This document shows positions 15,983 through 24,874 of a DNA stretch of 64,000 bases, one piece after another. Source of the DNA: Yinghuangia elevatio (GTDB lineage: Bacteria > Actinomycetota > Actinomycetes > Streptomycetales > Streptomycetaceae); NCBI RefSeq assembly GCF_040649515.1, contig NZ_JBEZFP010000005.1, forward strand, positions 1 through 64,000. Reading direction: 5' to 3'. A program made the translations under genes and the position numbers. The notes under the pieces are model-generated. The model made no database searches. It saw nothing but the letters and a program-made list of their open reading frames with translations, and had not been told where the DNA came from. The stretch's first letter is position 1. The number at the start of each line of letters is the position of its first letter.

Positions 15983-18664
15983 CTATTCGCATTCCCAAAG
16001 CTCGGAGGAGAACTTGTTGGTCCCGGAGTTCGACGTCGCGATGTAGACGTCGCTGACCCAGCCGTTGGTGCCCTTGAACGTCACCTTGTCCCAGATCGCG
16101 CTGGAACCGCCGGTGCCGTCGGCGCGGCGCTCGGTCGAGCCCTTCGTCTGGCAGTGCACGGTGATGTTGCCCTTGTAGCCGTCCGGGATGGCCCCGGCGC
16201 GGCCGCCGCTGTCGGAGGTCGGGTCGTTGCGGATCCCGACGTCCACGCCGTTGTTGCGATTGTGGTGCACGTTGAGGGTCTTCTTGGGCGGCGTCATGTC
16301 GACGGTGACCTTGGCCGCGGGGCTCTTGCCGGACGGGTTGACGGCGCTGATCGTGAACGCGTACTCGGCACCGTTCTTGAGCTTCTTCACGGTGACGGTC
16401 GTGCCGGTGACCTCCTCGCTGCCGTCCGGCGCGCTGCCCTCGCCCTTCCAGGTCACCTGGTACTTCGTGGCCCCCGGCGAGGCGGTCCAGGACAGCTTCA
16501 CCTGGTGGTTGTCGCGGACCTGCTTGACGTTCTTGGGCGTGGTGGGCGTGATGCACGGCCGCACCGCGGGCGACGCGGCCGACGGCACGCGCTTGCTCCC
16601 GTACACGGCAACCACCTTGAAGCTGTACTCGTCGTCCTTGTCGCACTTGAGGTTGCGCACCTCGAAACGGTACGGGCCCTTCGCCGGGGCCTCGTCGGGG
16701 ACCACGGTGGATCCCGCGGGTGCGCCTTCGAGTTCGTAGTGGTCCGGATTCGACCTGGGGGCCTTGGCGAACTCCACGGTGATCTTGTTGGTGCCGGTCT
16801 CGGCCTTGGGCTTGCCGGGAGGATTCTGCTCGTCGTCCGGCGGGTCCGTCGGCTTGGCGGACGTGGTGCTCGGTTTCGTCGAGCCGGGCTTGGCCGAGGT
16901 CTTGGTCGGCGTCTTGGTCGGCGTCGCGGACGTGGGCGTCTCGCTCGGGTCGTCCGACGGGTCGTCGCTCGGGTCGTCGCTGGGGTCGTCCGACGGATCG
17001 TCGCTGGGGTTGTCCGAAGGATCGTCGCTCGGGTCGTCCGACGGATCGCCACTGGGATCGTCACTGGGATCGCCGGACGGCTTCTCCGTGTCGGTCGCGC
17101 TCGGGCCGTCGCTCGGTTCCGGTGCCTGCGTCGTCGGCGGCGGCGTACTCTCCGGCGGAGCCGTCGTCGGCGGATCCGCCGGCGGCGCGGTGACCGTCAC
17201 GGTGACCGTCGGCGCCGGGGGGTCGGAGGGTTCGCCCGTGTCGGAGGGGGGCGACGCGCTCGGTTCCGGATCCGACGGCGGGTCTCCGGACGGGTCCGAG
17301 GGCGGGTCCGAGGGCGGGTCCGAGGGCGGGTCCGAGGGCGGGTCCGACGGCGGGTCCGACGGCGGATCGGGATCGGGATCGACCGTGTCGGTGTCCACCG
17401 GTCCGGGAGTCGTGGTGTCCGTTCCCTCGGAGGGCGGGCCGCTGGGTGACGGCGTGATGCTCGGGGTCACCGTCGGAGAAGGTGTCGGGACCTGGGTCTT
17501 GTCCTTGTCGATGAGATGGCACACCCCCTCCTCGTCGATGACCGCCGCGGTGTAGTTCTCCTGGTCGTTGACCCAGACGCGGTCCCCCTTCGAATGCAGG
17601 TTGAGTTCCCCGGGCGCGCCCGTGACCCGAATCTGCTCTTCGAACTTCGCGGTCGACGTGTCGTAGACGACAAGTTCGCCGGTGGCGTGGTCGGGGATGT
17701 AGACGCGGGAGTTGTGCGCCTGGGGTTCGCCGTACTTGGCGGTCTTGGCGATGTCCAGGTCGACCGCCTGCACCACGCCGCTCTCCACGTGGGCGATGAC
17801 CATTGCCCCCGTGTCCGTGGCGAGTATCGGGACAAGGGCTCCCACCTGCGAAGCGGGTACGAGCACCTTGGCGGGGTCGGCACGGGTGAGGCCGCTCGGC
17901 AGCCTCAGCGTCATGCCCTCGCCGTCGGCGGAGAGCACGACGAGCGTGCCGGCCCGGCTGTCCACCACCGCGACGCGGCCGGCCGCGACGGTCAGCTTCA
18001 GCACCGATCCCGGCTCGCCGACCTTGACGCGTTCACCCGGGGCGTTGTCGACGATCGGCACCGCCTCGCCGTTCTGCGGAAGCAGCACCCACAACACGCC
18101 GTCCTCGTCCGCCCGGGCCGCACCGAGGGGACGGGTCCCGAGGTCGATCGGGGGGGCCTCATTGGCGAGGGTGAGCGGATCGACCGGCTGCACCGAGCCC
18201 TTCACCTGGTCGACCACCCACACGTCGTCACCCGCGGAAGCGAGGTACTGCCCCGCCCCGCCCTCGACCGTCGTGGTGCGTGCCACCGTCAACTGCGCCG
18301 GGTCGACTCGGGTGAGCACACCGGTGCTCTGGTCCAGGACGAGGACGTTGTCGCCCTCCTGCACCACCTGCAAGGGCCCCTTGGTGGGGGCGCCCAGGGG
18401 GATCCGGCCGTCCACCTGACCAGTGGTTCCGTTGACGTGCACGATCGTGTTGCGCTTCGACGTCGGCAGCCAGGCATCCGCCTCGGCGGTACGGGAGTTC
18501 GAGTCGGCCGAACCGACGCCCACCACCACGGCGGTGGAGACCAGCGCCAGCACCACGATCGCGGACGACCATCCGACGGCCCGTGCGGGCGCGTCCCCCG
18601 GCCCGCGGGCCGGTCTCGACCGCCGAAGCCGGGAGGCCAGGAATTCGATCGGGCTCTTCGTCAT
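15983..18664 (-). CDS. Membrane-anchored protein with propeller-like, repeat and fibronectin-III regions
   Basis: This 893-aa single-pass protein starts at ATG 18664 with AGGA upstream. A basic cytoplasmic N-terminus is followed by one membrane helix (SSAIVVLALVSTAVVVGVG, about 38-56). The exported part has repeated short strands resembling a YVTN/NHL-type propeller (about 65-420). Next come long linkers of DPPS and DDPS repeats (about 465-640) and two fibronectin-III-like domains (about 650-800). A C-terminal SH3-like end contains GTNGWVSDVYIA. The role is unknown. A second single-pass FnIII protein at 33385-34686 lies at the far edge of the T4SS-like locus, so both may be envelope or surface parts of that machine. 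Confidence 0.75.
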   Translation of the reverse strand: MTKSPIEFLASRLRRSRPARGPGDAPARAVGWSSAIVVLALVSTAVVVGVGSADSNSRTAEADAWLPTSKRNTIVHVNGTTGQVDGRIPLGAPTKGPLQVVQEGDNVLVLDQSTGVLTRVDPAQLTVARTTTVEGGAGQYLASAGDDVWVVDQVKGSVQPVDPLTLANEAPPIDLGTRPLGAARADEDGVLWVLLPQNGEAVPIVDNAPGERVKVGEPGSVLKLTVAAGRVAVVDSRAGTLVVLSADGEGMTLRLPSGLTRADPAKVLVPASQVGALVPILATDTGAMVIAHVESGVVQAVDLDIAKTAKYGEPQAHNSRVYIPDHATGELVVYDTSTAKFEEQIRVTGAPGELNLHSKGDRVWVNDQENYTAAVIDEEGVCHLIDKDKTQVPTPSPTVTPSITPSPSGPPSEGTDTTTPGPVDTDTVDPDPDPPSDPPSDPPSDPPSDPPSDPPSDPSGDPPSDPEPSASPPSDTGEPSDPPAPTVTVTVTAPPADPPTTAPPESTPPPTTQAPEPSDGPSATDTEKPSGDPSDDPSGDPSDDPSDDPSDNPSDDPSDDPSDDPSDDPSDDPSETPTSATPTKTPTKTSAKPGSTKPSTTSAKPTDPPDDEQNPPGKPKAETGTNKITVEFAKAPRSNPDHYELEGAPAGSTVVPDEAPAKGPYRFEVRNLKCDKDDEYSFKVVAVYGSKRVPSAASPAVRPCITPTTPKNVKQVRDNHQVKLSWTASPGATKYQVTWKGEGSAPDGSEEVTGTTVTVKKLKNGAEYAFTISAVNPSGKSPAAKVTVDMTPPKKTLNVHHNRNNGVDVGIRNDPTSDSGGRAGAIPDGYKGNITVHCQTKGSTERRADGTGGSSAIWDKVTFKGTNGWVSDVYIATSNSGTNKFSSELWECE

Positions 18665-19005
18665 GTCCTGCCCCCGGCATTTCGCGATCCACACGGCGCG
18701 GCTGTTCGGGAGGCTAGGAAACAACCGACGGGTCGTCAATATACATACTGCGACGCGCATTTCGGATATCCAGGCGACGTCGCGCCGGGCGGACGCATGA
18801 CCGTGCATGGCGATACCGCACGGCGGAATTCGGCGTGCGAATATCACCCTCCCGCGCCACCGGGGCCGTGGGTACAGTCCGGTGCTGCCAACTGTCGACC
18901 GTGCCGCATCGATCCCCGCCTGGACCGGCCTACCTGGCGGGATTAACTCCCGTATCCCATATGTCACGGGATCGCCCAACCAGGTTCCGACTTGGAGAGC
19001 GCGAT
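18665..19005. other. Divergent control region, FnIII protein / AraC regulator
   Basis: No gene was seen. The region is AT-richer than its surroundings at 18735-18755 (ATATACATACTG). It holds the minus-strand promoter above and, by position, the undetected promoter of the AraC-type gene. Confidence 0.5.
18711..18739 (-). promoter_or_regulatory. Promoter of the 893-aa FnIII protein
   Basis: The minus strand has TTGACG (18739-18734), a 17-base spacer and TAGCCT (18716-18711). This matches the vegetative HrdB-type pattern, with the start codon about 47 bases downstream of the -10 box. Confidence 0.6.
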
Positions 19006-20193
19006 ATGCACAATGCAGCGAGCAGTGACCTGAAAGCCGTGACCGCCGGCCCCGACCACCTCCCCAGGGGACGCCCGGGAATCCGGTTCCGATTTTCTCC
19101 GCCCGACGCCCCTGAGCCGCGGTTCGACAATGCGCGCGCACGCCGCCCCCAGAATTCCGGTTGGCATTCACCTAATCCGATGAGCAACCGCGTGTACTCC
19201 GGCACCACGATTTCCGGACTGCAGCAGGGGCTCGCCGACCACGTCGCCCCCTACCGGCTCCGCACGCTCTCCGCCGATCCGTTCCGCGGCGAGCTGGTCG
19301 TCACCCGGTCCGGCGACGTGTCCGTGGCGGTCATGGCGCTCGGTGTGCCGGTGCAGGCCGAGGTCGGCGCGATGCCGGACAACGCGTACCACATCACCTT
19401 CTCGGACGGCGGCGGGCTGGCCGTGCGCGTCGACGGCGGCCCCGCCGAGATCGGTCCGTACGTGCTCTGCCCCGGACAGCAAGTGCGGGCACGTTGGCCC
19501 GCCGGCCGCCGGATCGTGGTGGTCCGGTTGGCGCGCCGCCTGGTCGAACGGGCCTGGCGCGACCAAGGCGGACGCACGATGTCCGCACCCCTGCGCTTCG
19601 CCGTGCCGCTGAGCCCCGTCGCGAAGCGCTCGCACGTATGGGAGTCGCTGGCCTCGGCGTTCGTCGCGGCGCGCGACTCGGGTGTGCTGTCGGCCTCGGC
19701 GTCGACAAACGCGCGTTTCGGCCTGCTGCTGGCGCAGACCCTCCTCAACCTCCAGCAGTACGACCGGCCGCGACTCGCGCCCGACTCCCTGGCGGGTTCG
19801 GCCCCGGAGCGCGCGGGAACCGGGACGGACAACGACGTCCCCCCGGTTCCCGCGCCCGTCCGACGAGCGATGGAGTTCTGCCGGGCGCACGCCCGTGAGC
19901 CACTGGTCGTCGCCGACATCGCCGACATCGCGGGCGTCAGCGTCCGGCGGCTCCAGGCAGCCTTCCGCACGCACGTCGGCATGAGCCCGATCGAGTACGT
20001 GCGCCAACTGCGGCTCGACGGCGTTCACCAGGACCTCAAGAGGATCGCGGAGGGCACGACAAAGGAGACCGTCACCGACGCGGCGTTGCGGTGGGGGTTC
20101 ACCCATCTCGGGCGCTTCAGCGGCACCTATCGCGCCGAGTTCGGGATGCTGCCCTCGCAGACTGCGCGCAGCGAGCCTCCGACGCAGGGGTGA
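19006..20193 (+). CDS. AraC-family transcriptional regulator
   Basis: This protein is 395 aa from ATG 19006 (GGAG 8-9 bases upstream); an ATG at 19180 giving a 337-aa protein is also possible. The middle is a cupin-like AraC-binding domain (HITFSDGGGLAVRVDGG... YVLCPGQQVRARWP). The C-terminus has the two-helix-turn-helix AraC DNA-binding unit (VADIADIAGVSVRRLQAAF, MSPIEYVRQLRLDGVHQDL, VTDAALRWGFTHLGRFSGTY). It is read towards the wall-hydrolase gene with only 8 bases between them. It may therefore control that gene and perhaps the divergent FnIII gene; no ligand is implied. Confidence 0.88.
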   Translation: MHNAASSDLKAVTAGPDHLPRGRPGIRFRFSPPDAPEPRFDNARARRPQNSGWHSPNPMSNRVYSGTTISGLQQGLADHVAPYRLRTLSADPFRGELVVTRSGDVSVAVMALGVPVQAEVGAMPDNAYHITFSDGGGLAVRVDGGPAEIGPYVLCPGQQVRARWPAGRRIVVVRLARRLVERAWRDQGGRTMSAPLRFAVPLSPVAKRSHVWESLASAFVAARDSGVLSASASTNARFGLLLAQTLLNLQQYDRPRLAPDSLAGSAPERAGTGTDNDVPPVPAPVRRAMEFCRAHAREPLVVADIADIAGVSVRRLQAAFRTHVGMSPIEYVRQLRLDGVHQDLKRIAEGTTKETVTDAALRWGFTHLGRFSGTYRAEFGMLPSQTARSEPPTQG

Positions 20194-20201
20194 GCGCCCG
20201 T

Positions 20202-21452
20202 ATGTCCACGATGTCGTCGCGGGTGCTCCGGCTGGTGACGGGGCCTCGAGCGGTTCGGCGGCGCGTACGGCTCCGGTCGACGACGCGACGCCGACTCGCG
20301 GCCGTGGCAACGGCGTTCGCGCTGCTCGCCACGACCGCGTGCACCGGCAGCGTGCTTGCCCGGGTCGCCGCGGTGCAGGAGGCGATCAACGCCGAACAGG
20401 ACCCGGAGTTCGACGCGAGCCGTCTGCCGCCCGGTGCGCAGCCGTACGTGCAATACCTCGTCAAAGCGGGCGCGCGCTGCGAGGGCGTCGGCATCGAGGA
20501 CGTCGCGGCCGTGATCGACTACTTCTCGGCCTGGGACCCGAAGATCCGGAAGGGCGACAACCTCGGCCTCGGCGGCTTCACCCAGAAGGGCTGGGACGCC
20601 GGCCAGGGACGTGACGGCGACGGCAACGGCAAGCTGGAGATTTTCAACGGCGCCGACTCCGTGCTCGCGACGGGCTACCGCATGTGCGACATCGACGCAC
20701 GCGTGCGCAGCCTCATGGCCGAGGACGGCGACCCCGTCCCCAAGAACCTGACGGACGCGGAGGTCCTGAACCTCGTCGTCGTCGGCTACTTCATGGGTCC
20801 GGACATCTGGGACAAGGCCAAGAAGGGCGATGCCGGCGCGATGAAGTTCGACGCGAAGGGCATGCCGACCGGCAAGGACGGGTCGAAGGCCGAGACCCAC
20901 CTCTCCGAGTTCGCCACCCGAAAGTCCGGGATCAAGAACCCCGGCGGCGACAAGGGCGCCGGCCCCGGGCAACTGCCCGCCGGGCCGGTGCGCGCGAAAA
21001 TCGTCGAGATCGCCAAGTCCCAGGTCGGCCAGGTCGAGGAGGACGACAAGAACCCCCCGACGACGTCGCGCGAGAACTGCGTCCCCAGGTACACGACCAG
21101 GCCGGGCTGGTGCGCCTACTGGTGCGCCATGTTCGCGAGCTGGGTGTGGACACAAGCGGGCGTGAAGTTCCGTACCGCCGGAGTGATCGAGTTCCACAAC
21201 CGGTGGGGCGCGACCCACAAGGGCTCGATCATCAAGAAGCAGGACCTGAACCGGGTGAAACCCGGGGATGCGGTCCTCTTCACGAGACCGGGCGACTACT
21301 GGGGGCATGTCGGGCTCGTGATCACCGTGGCGGCCGACGCCAAGTCGTTCACCTACATTTCCGGCAACGACAGCGACGCGGTGCGCTGGACCCGGAACTA
21401 CCCTGCCACGGCCTCGGACATCATCGAGTACGTGAGCCCCATGGTCAGTTGA
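20202..21452 (+). CDS. Secreted CHAP-domain wall hydrolase with SLT-like N-terminal domain (VirB1-like)
   Basis: This protein is 416 aa from ATG 20202; a GTG at 20190 overlapping the AraC stop is possible. A Sec signal peptide (LAAVATAFALLATTAC) ends in a Cys, so lipidation is possible though the lipobox is weak. About residues 60-190 recall MltB/SLT lytic transglycosylases (GLGGFTQKGWDAG, GDGDGNGKLEIFNGADSVLA), but no obvious catalytic Glu is seen. The C-terminal CHAP amidase/endopeptidase has its Cys in WCAMFASWVW and His in WGHVGLVI. Paired SLT and CHAP/NlpC domains are typical VirB1-like hydrolases of Gram-positive T4SS; it probably opens peptidoglycan for the adjacent machine. Confidence 0.85.
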   Translation: MSTMSSRVLRLVTGPRAVRRRVRLRSTTRRRLAAVATAFALLATTACTGSVLARVAAVQEAINAEQDPEFDASRLPPGAQPYVQYLVKAGARCEGVGIEDVAAVIDYFSAWDPKIRKGDNLGLGGFTQKGWDAGQGRDGDGNGKLEIFNGADSVLATGYRMCDIDARVRSLMAEDGDPVPKNLTDAEVLNLVVVGYFMGPDIWDKAKKGDAGAMKFDAKGMPTGKDGSKAETHLSEFATRKSGIKNPGGDKGAGPGQLPAGPVRAKIVEIAKSQVGQVEEDDKNPPTTSRENCVPRYTTRPGWCAYWCAMFASWVWTQAGVKFRTAGVIEFHNRWGATHKGSIIKKQDLNRVKPGDAVLFTRPGDYWGHVGLVITVAADAKSFTYISGNDSDAVRWTRNYPATASDIIEYVSPMVS

Positions 21453-21520
21453 CCTGCCCCGCCGACGCCCTTCACGGCCCCGCGCCACCCGACACCACGT
21501 GTGAAAGGACCGCCGACCGC

Positions 21521-22591
21521 ATGACCGATGAACCCGACCTGTCGGACATCCCCGCATGGCCGGTGGTGTCCATCGAACTGCGCTCCACCGGGCACGTGCG
21601 CGTCGACGGAGAGAACGTGGAGGTCCCCCCGGGCACGGATCCGCGTACGGCGGCCGTCTTGGCGGTGTCCGGAACCGCCGCCCTTATCGGCCGCCCGGTG
21701 CGCGCGGAGGCGCACGAAGCAGACGGCACGGTATGGCCGTTGATCATCACTGCCGAGGGCCGGGCGGTGGCGGCGGGTCCCGCGCGTAGCCCGGGCGCGC
21801 CCAAACGCCGTGGACGCAGGGTCGGGATGATCCGGCGCAGTTCTCCACCCGCCCCCGCGGAGCCACGGCCGGGACCGGCGCAACCCCGCCCCGCCGCGGG
21901 ACCCGGGTTGCGACCCCGGCCACTGCCTGAGCAGGGGCCGCTCCTCGTCCACCCCCAGTCCCCGCCTGCGCCGCCGACGCGGCAACCCCGGCCCCGGGTC
22001 GAGCCCGAGCAGCAGCCGGCGGCCCCACCGGCACCGCCGACACCGGCACCGGCACCGGCACCAGCACCGCCGACACCGCCGACACCGACACCGGCACCGG
22101 CACCGCCGACACCGGCGTCGAAGCCGAAGCCGAAGCCGACCGAGGGTCCGCCTCCACCGGAGATCTCCGCGCGCCCGGACCCGCAGGCCCAAGCCGCACT
22201 CGCCGAAATATCCGGGGCTTTGCGCGAGGGCCACCCGATCCTCGCGCGACAGGCGGCACGCGAACTCGTCGAACGCCTGGCCGCGGCGCACGGACCGGCC
22301 GCCCCGACGACCGTCGCCGCCCAGGAAGTCCTCGCGTACGTCACCTTCGTCGCGGGCTACCACGTCCGCGCCGGCCGTCTCTATGCGGAACTTGCCCTCG
22401 CCCACCCGACCGCTCCCGAAGCGGCCCGCCTGCGCCGCGAACTCCTCGCGGACAACGCACACTTCTGCTGGCTGAAGGCAGGGGCGTCACCATCCGCTCG
22501 CGAACTCGGGGCGCTGGTGGTCACGGTGCGCGAGGCCACGGGCCCCGCGTCCGCTCTTGAAGCCGCCGTCGGCCGACTGGCCGCACTGTGA
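21521..22591 (+). CDS. Pro-rich protein of unknown function near the T4SS-like locus
   Basis: This 356-aa protein starts at ATG 21521 with GAAAGGAC upstream. Residues 1-95 form a compact acidic/mixed domain (WPVVSIELRSTGHVRVDGEN). About 96-250 is a low-complexity Pro/Ala/Arg linker with PAPAPAPP repeats. About 255-356 is an Ala-rich helical domain resembling TPR-type packing (AQEVLAYVTFVAGYHVRAGR). There is no signal peptide or membrane helix. It follows the CHAP hydrolase by 68 bases and converges on the T4SS-like operon. The function is unknown; a cytoplasmic adaptor is one possibility. Confidence 0.75.
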   Translation: MTDEPDLSDIPAWPVVSIELRSTGHVRVDGENVEVPPGTDPRTAAVLAVSGTAALIGRPVRAEAHEADGTVWPLIITAEGRAVAAGPARSPGAPKRRGRRVGMIRRSSPPAPAEPRPGPAQPRPAAGPGLRPRPLPEQGPLLVHPQSPPAPPTRQPRPRVEPEQQPAAPPAPPTPAPAPAPAPPTPPTPTPAPAPPTPASKPKPKPTEGPPPPEISARPDPQAQAALAEISGALREGHPILARQAARELVERLAAAHGPAAPTTVAAQEVLAYVTFVAGYHVRAGRLYAELALAHPTAPEAARLRRELLADNAHFCWLKAGASPSARELGALVVTVREATGPASALEAAVGRLAAL

Positions 22592-22614
22592 CCATGCGCC
22601 CACCGATCACGAAA

Positions 22615-22646
22615 GGCGGTGCCCGCACGCGCTGTGGCACCCCGCC
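22615..22646. terminator. Weak hairpin between convergent operons
   Basis: GGCGGTGCC (22615-22623) pairs with GGCACCCCGCC (22636-22646) with a 2-base bulge. It lies in the 88-base gap between the plus-strand Pro-rich gene and the end of the minus-strand T4SS-like run, so it may act both ways. Confidence 0.35.
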
Positions 22647-22679
22647 GCGGCCGCCGCCGTACTCCACCGGACTGCCGCA

Positions 22680-23525
22680 TCAAGGCAGTCCCTTCGACCG
22701 CCCCAACCCGAATCCGAGCATGCGCTGAACCCGCCGACCGCCGGGCAACGTCGCCGGGTCCCGTCGACGCACGACGTGCCGCCGGGCGGCCGTGTCGCGC
22801 AGGACGGCGGTGCGGGCCCGACGTGTGGAACGGGCGGACCTCGCGTGCGCATTCGCCTTGGCCCGACGTGCGTGCATCCTCCGTGTCGCCTTACGCGCGC
22901 GCCGGTCGGTGGACAGCAGCGCGCGACTCTTGCGTGAGATGTTCGCGGGGGACCGCACCGTCGCAGGCTCGCCGAGTCGGTGGGCGCGGCGCATCAGCTT
23001 GCGCTGCTGCCGGCGGGCGAGGCGGTCGTTGAAGTCCGCCGCGGTCTGCCGGAAGCGGGCGCGCACGGCCGTCCGGCGCAAGGAGCTGACTCCCGCGCGT
23101 AGTTTGCGGAGTTCAGGGTCGGCTTCGACCAGCTTGAGTTCCTTGTGCACGGCCCGGTACTTGCGGGCCGCCGCGTACACGGCGACCCCGCCGGCCGCGG
23201 CCACACCGAAACCGACCAGGGCCGGCCCCGCATTCGGCAGGCTGATCCCCACCCCGGTGGCCGCCGCTCCCGCGCCCGCCGAGCCCGCGGCAACGGCGCC
23301 CGCCCCGGCGGCCAGGATGGTGGGTACGGGCTTGAGCCCCACGGCCTTCGGAGCGTTCCACACCCCCTTGACCGCGGCGAGTCCGACCTCGGTGAGCGTC
23401 GCGGCCAGGTCGGTCACGGCGCCTGCGACGTCGGTGACCAGGTCCGCCGCGCCCTGCACGCCGTCGAAGGCGACTTTGGCCGACATGTCGAACAGGCCGT
23501 CGACGACGCCCTCTCCGTCCGACAC
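22680..23525 (-). CDS. Basic-tailed membrane protein, T4SS-like locus paralogue B
   Basis: This protein is 281 aa from GTG 23525, 6 bases after the stop of paralogue A, so it is probably translated by coupling. It begins MSDGEGVVDGLFD, nearly the same as paralogue A. A hydrophobic Ala/Gly-rich centre (about 65-125, two membrane-spanning stretches) is followed by a 150-residue Arg/Lys-rich tail. No database family was recognised. Its position at the end of the secretion operon suggests a structural subunit, inner-membrane docking protein or secreted substrate; these are guesses from context. Confidence 0.75.
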   Translation of the reverse strand: MSDGEGVVDGLFDMSAKVAFDGVQGAADLVTDVAGAVTDLAATLTEVGLAAVKGVWNAPKAVGLKPVPTILAAGAGAVAAGSAGAGAAATGVGISLPNAGPALVGFGVAAAGGVAVYAAARKYRAVHKELKLVEADPELRKLRAGVSSLRRTAVRARFRQTAADFNDRLARRQQRKLMRRAHRLGEPATVRSPANISRKSRALLSTDRRARKATRRMHARRAKANAHARSARSTRRARTAVLRDTAARRHVVRRRDPATLPGGRRVQRMLGFGLGRSKGLP

Positions 23526-23531
23526 CGCAGG

Positions 23532-24329
23532 TCACCGCCGCAGCCCGAGCGACTTGCCGAGGCCCTTGCCCCGGCTTCGGCCTCGGCCGGTGCCAAGGCG
23601 CCCGATCAGCCCCGCCCTGTGTCCCGGTGCCGCGCGCCGGATCAGCGTCGGTCGGCCGGTCGACTCGGGTGCCGCCGCCGTCGCGAACCGCTTCGACCGA
23701 GCGGCACGCCGTGCCTTGCGCGCGGCCTTCGGCCCACGGGCTCCGAACGGCCGTGCGTCCCCCGGCCCTTGGCCCTGTGGCCCCCTGCGCCGCCGACGAC
23801 GGCGCTCGGCGCCCCGCTCCCCCGTCGGCGCCGGTGTCGAACCCTCCCTGGCCGAACCGAACTTCGCCCGGCCCTTGGCCCCGATCAGCGGCCCGTACTT
23901 GCGAAGGGCGGCGAACGCGGCAACGCTCGCCACCGCCACTCCCGCCACGGCGATCACCGGTGCCGCGGGCACCGCGGCACCGGCCGATGCCGCGACCACG
24001 CCGCTCGACGTCGCGGCACCGGCGGCACCGGTTCCGGCGCCCGCCGCCACCACGGCATTCCACTGCGCGATCGCGCCCTGGAACGCGCCCTGCTTCCAGG
24101 CGAGTCCGGCACCCGCGAGCACGGCCGCCACCGTCGGCCCCGGTTTGAGTCCGAGCATGTTCGCGAACGCCTTGGGCGGGATCATCGCGATCTCGGTGAC
24201 CGTGGTGAGCGCGCCCTTGGCCGCGCCGCCCGCAGCTCCCCCGATGTCCATGAGCCCATGGGTGCCGGCGACGGCATTGCCCAGGGTTCCGTCGATCAGT
24301 CCGTCGACGACGCCTTCACCGTCGCTCAT
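23532..24329 (-). CDS. Basic-tailed membrane protein, T4SS-like locus paralogue A
   Basis: This protein is 265 aa from ATG 24329, overlapping the DUF4913 gene stop (ATGA). It starts MSDGEGVVDGLIDG, followed by an amphipathic stretch and about 80 Ala/Gly/Val-rich residues able to form two membrane helices (about 60-140). A strongly basic Arg/Gly-rich tail runs to the end (RRGPQGQGPGD...). It shares its layout and N-terminus with paralogue B downstream; the rest has diverged. The function is unknown. The DUF4913 and VirD4-like genes directly upstream tie it to the secretion machine. Confidence 0.75.
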   Translation of the reverse strand: MSDGEGVVDGLIDGTLGNAVAGTHGLMDIGGAAGGAAKGALTTVTEIAMIPPKAFANMLGLKPGPTVAAVLAGAGLAWKQGAFQGAIAQWNAVVAAGAGTGAAGAATSSGVVAASAGAAVPAAPVIAVAGVAVASVAAFAALRKYGPLIGAKGRAKFGSAREGSTPAPTGERGAERRRRRRRGPQGQGPGDARPFGARGPKAARKARRAARSKRFATAAAPESTGRPTLIRRAAPGHRAGLIGRLGTGRGRSRGKGLGKSLGLRR

Positions 24330-24874
24330 GACGTGGTCTCACCCCCGTCCGGCGCCAAGGCGACACGGAAGAGCGGATTGGCCCAGACACCGCGCGGGGC
24401 GCCCCGTACCGGTAGCACGTCGAGCGGCCGGGACGCGTGCCCGTCGTACGGATCGCAAAGCGCGAAGGGACCGAAGTCGGGGTCCATGAGAGCGCGCAGG
24501 TGCGGGTCGGCGTGATGGATCCACCAGGTCGAGATGCCCTCCTCCGGTTCGAGGGCGAGCGATTCGAACGCCCGCCACAGCGCGGTGAATCGCACGACAG
24601 CCTCGGTGTGCCGCCACCATTCCGGGCACCACAACGAGGTGCCCTGCCCCAGGCGGCGGGCCACGATCGCGGCGAGGTAGGCGTTCACGAACTCCTCGAC
24701 GCTGCGGAAATGGCGCGGCCCTTCGACGTCGTCCCGCCGCTCCGGCCGGGCGCTGGCGGGGGGCGGCGGGCCGGGCACGGGCGGGCCCGCGCGTGCGGCT
24801 CGGGTCGGATCGCGCGGGCGCGCGTACAGGCCCTGTCCCCAGGGGTCCGGGTCGTCCGCGTAGGGCGAGCTCAC
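24326..24874 (-). CDS. DUF4913 domain-containing protein
   Basis: This protein is 182 aa from GTG 24874, overlapping the coupling-protein stop (GTGA). After a Pro-rich N-terminal 50 residues it has the DUF4913 pattern: VEEFVNAYLAAIVARR, LWCPEWWRHTEAVVRFTALW (about 80-100), then WWIHHADPHLRALMD and GPFALCDPYDGH. The conserved Trp/His/Cys residues are all present. DUF4913 proteins are common on actinobacterial plasmids and integrative elements beside transfer genes, but their role is not known. Here it links the VirD4-like ATPase with the two paralogous membrane proteins. Confidence 0.87.
   Translation of the reverse strand: MSSPYADDPDPWGQGLYARPRDPTRAARAGPPVPGPPPPASARPERRDDVEGPRHFRSVEEFVNAYLAAIVARRLGQGTSLWCPEWWRHTEAVVRFTALWRAFESLALEPEEGISTWWIHHADPHLRALMDPDFGPFALCDPYDGHASRPLDVLPVRGAPRGVWANPLFRVALAPDGGETTS

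Noticed and set aside
16930..17380. Regular GGGTCCGA/GGGTCGTC repeats considered as CRISPR-like array
   Set aside because: The units are 9-15 bp, contiguous and in frame; they encode Asp/Pro/Ser linkers. There are no spacers and no cas genes.
15740..17449. Plus-strand 569-aa frame with RRRGR repeats
   Set aside because: The repeats come from the DPPS/DDPS coding repeats of the minus-strand FnIII gene read antisense.
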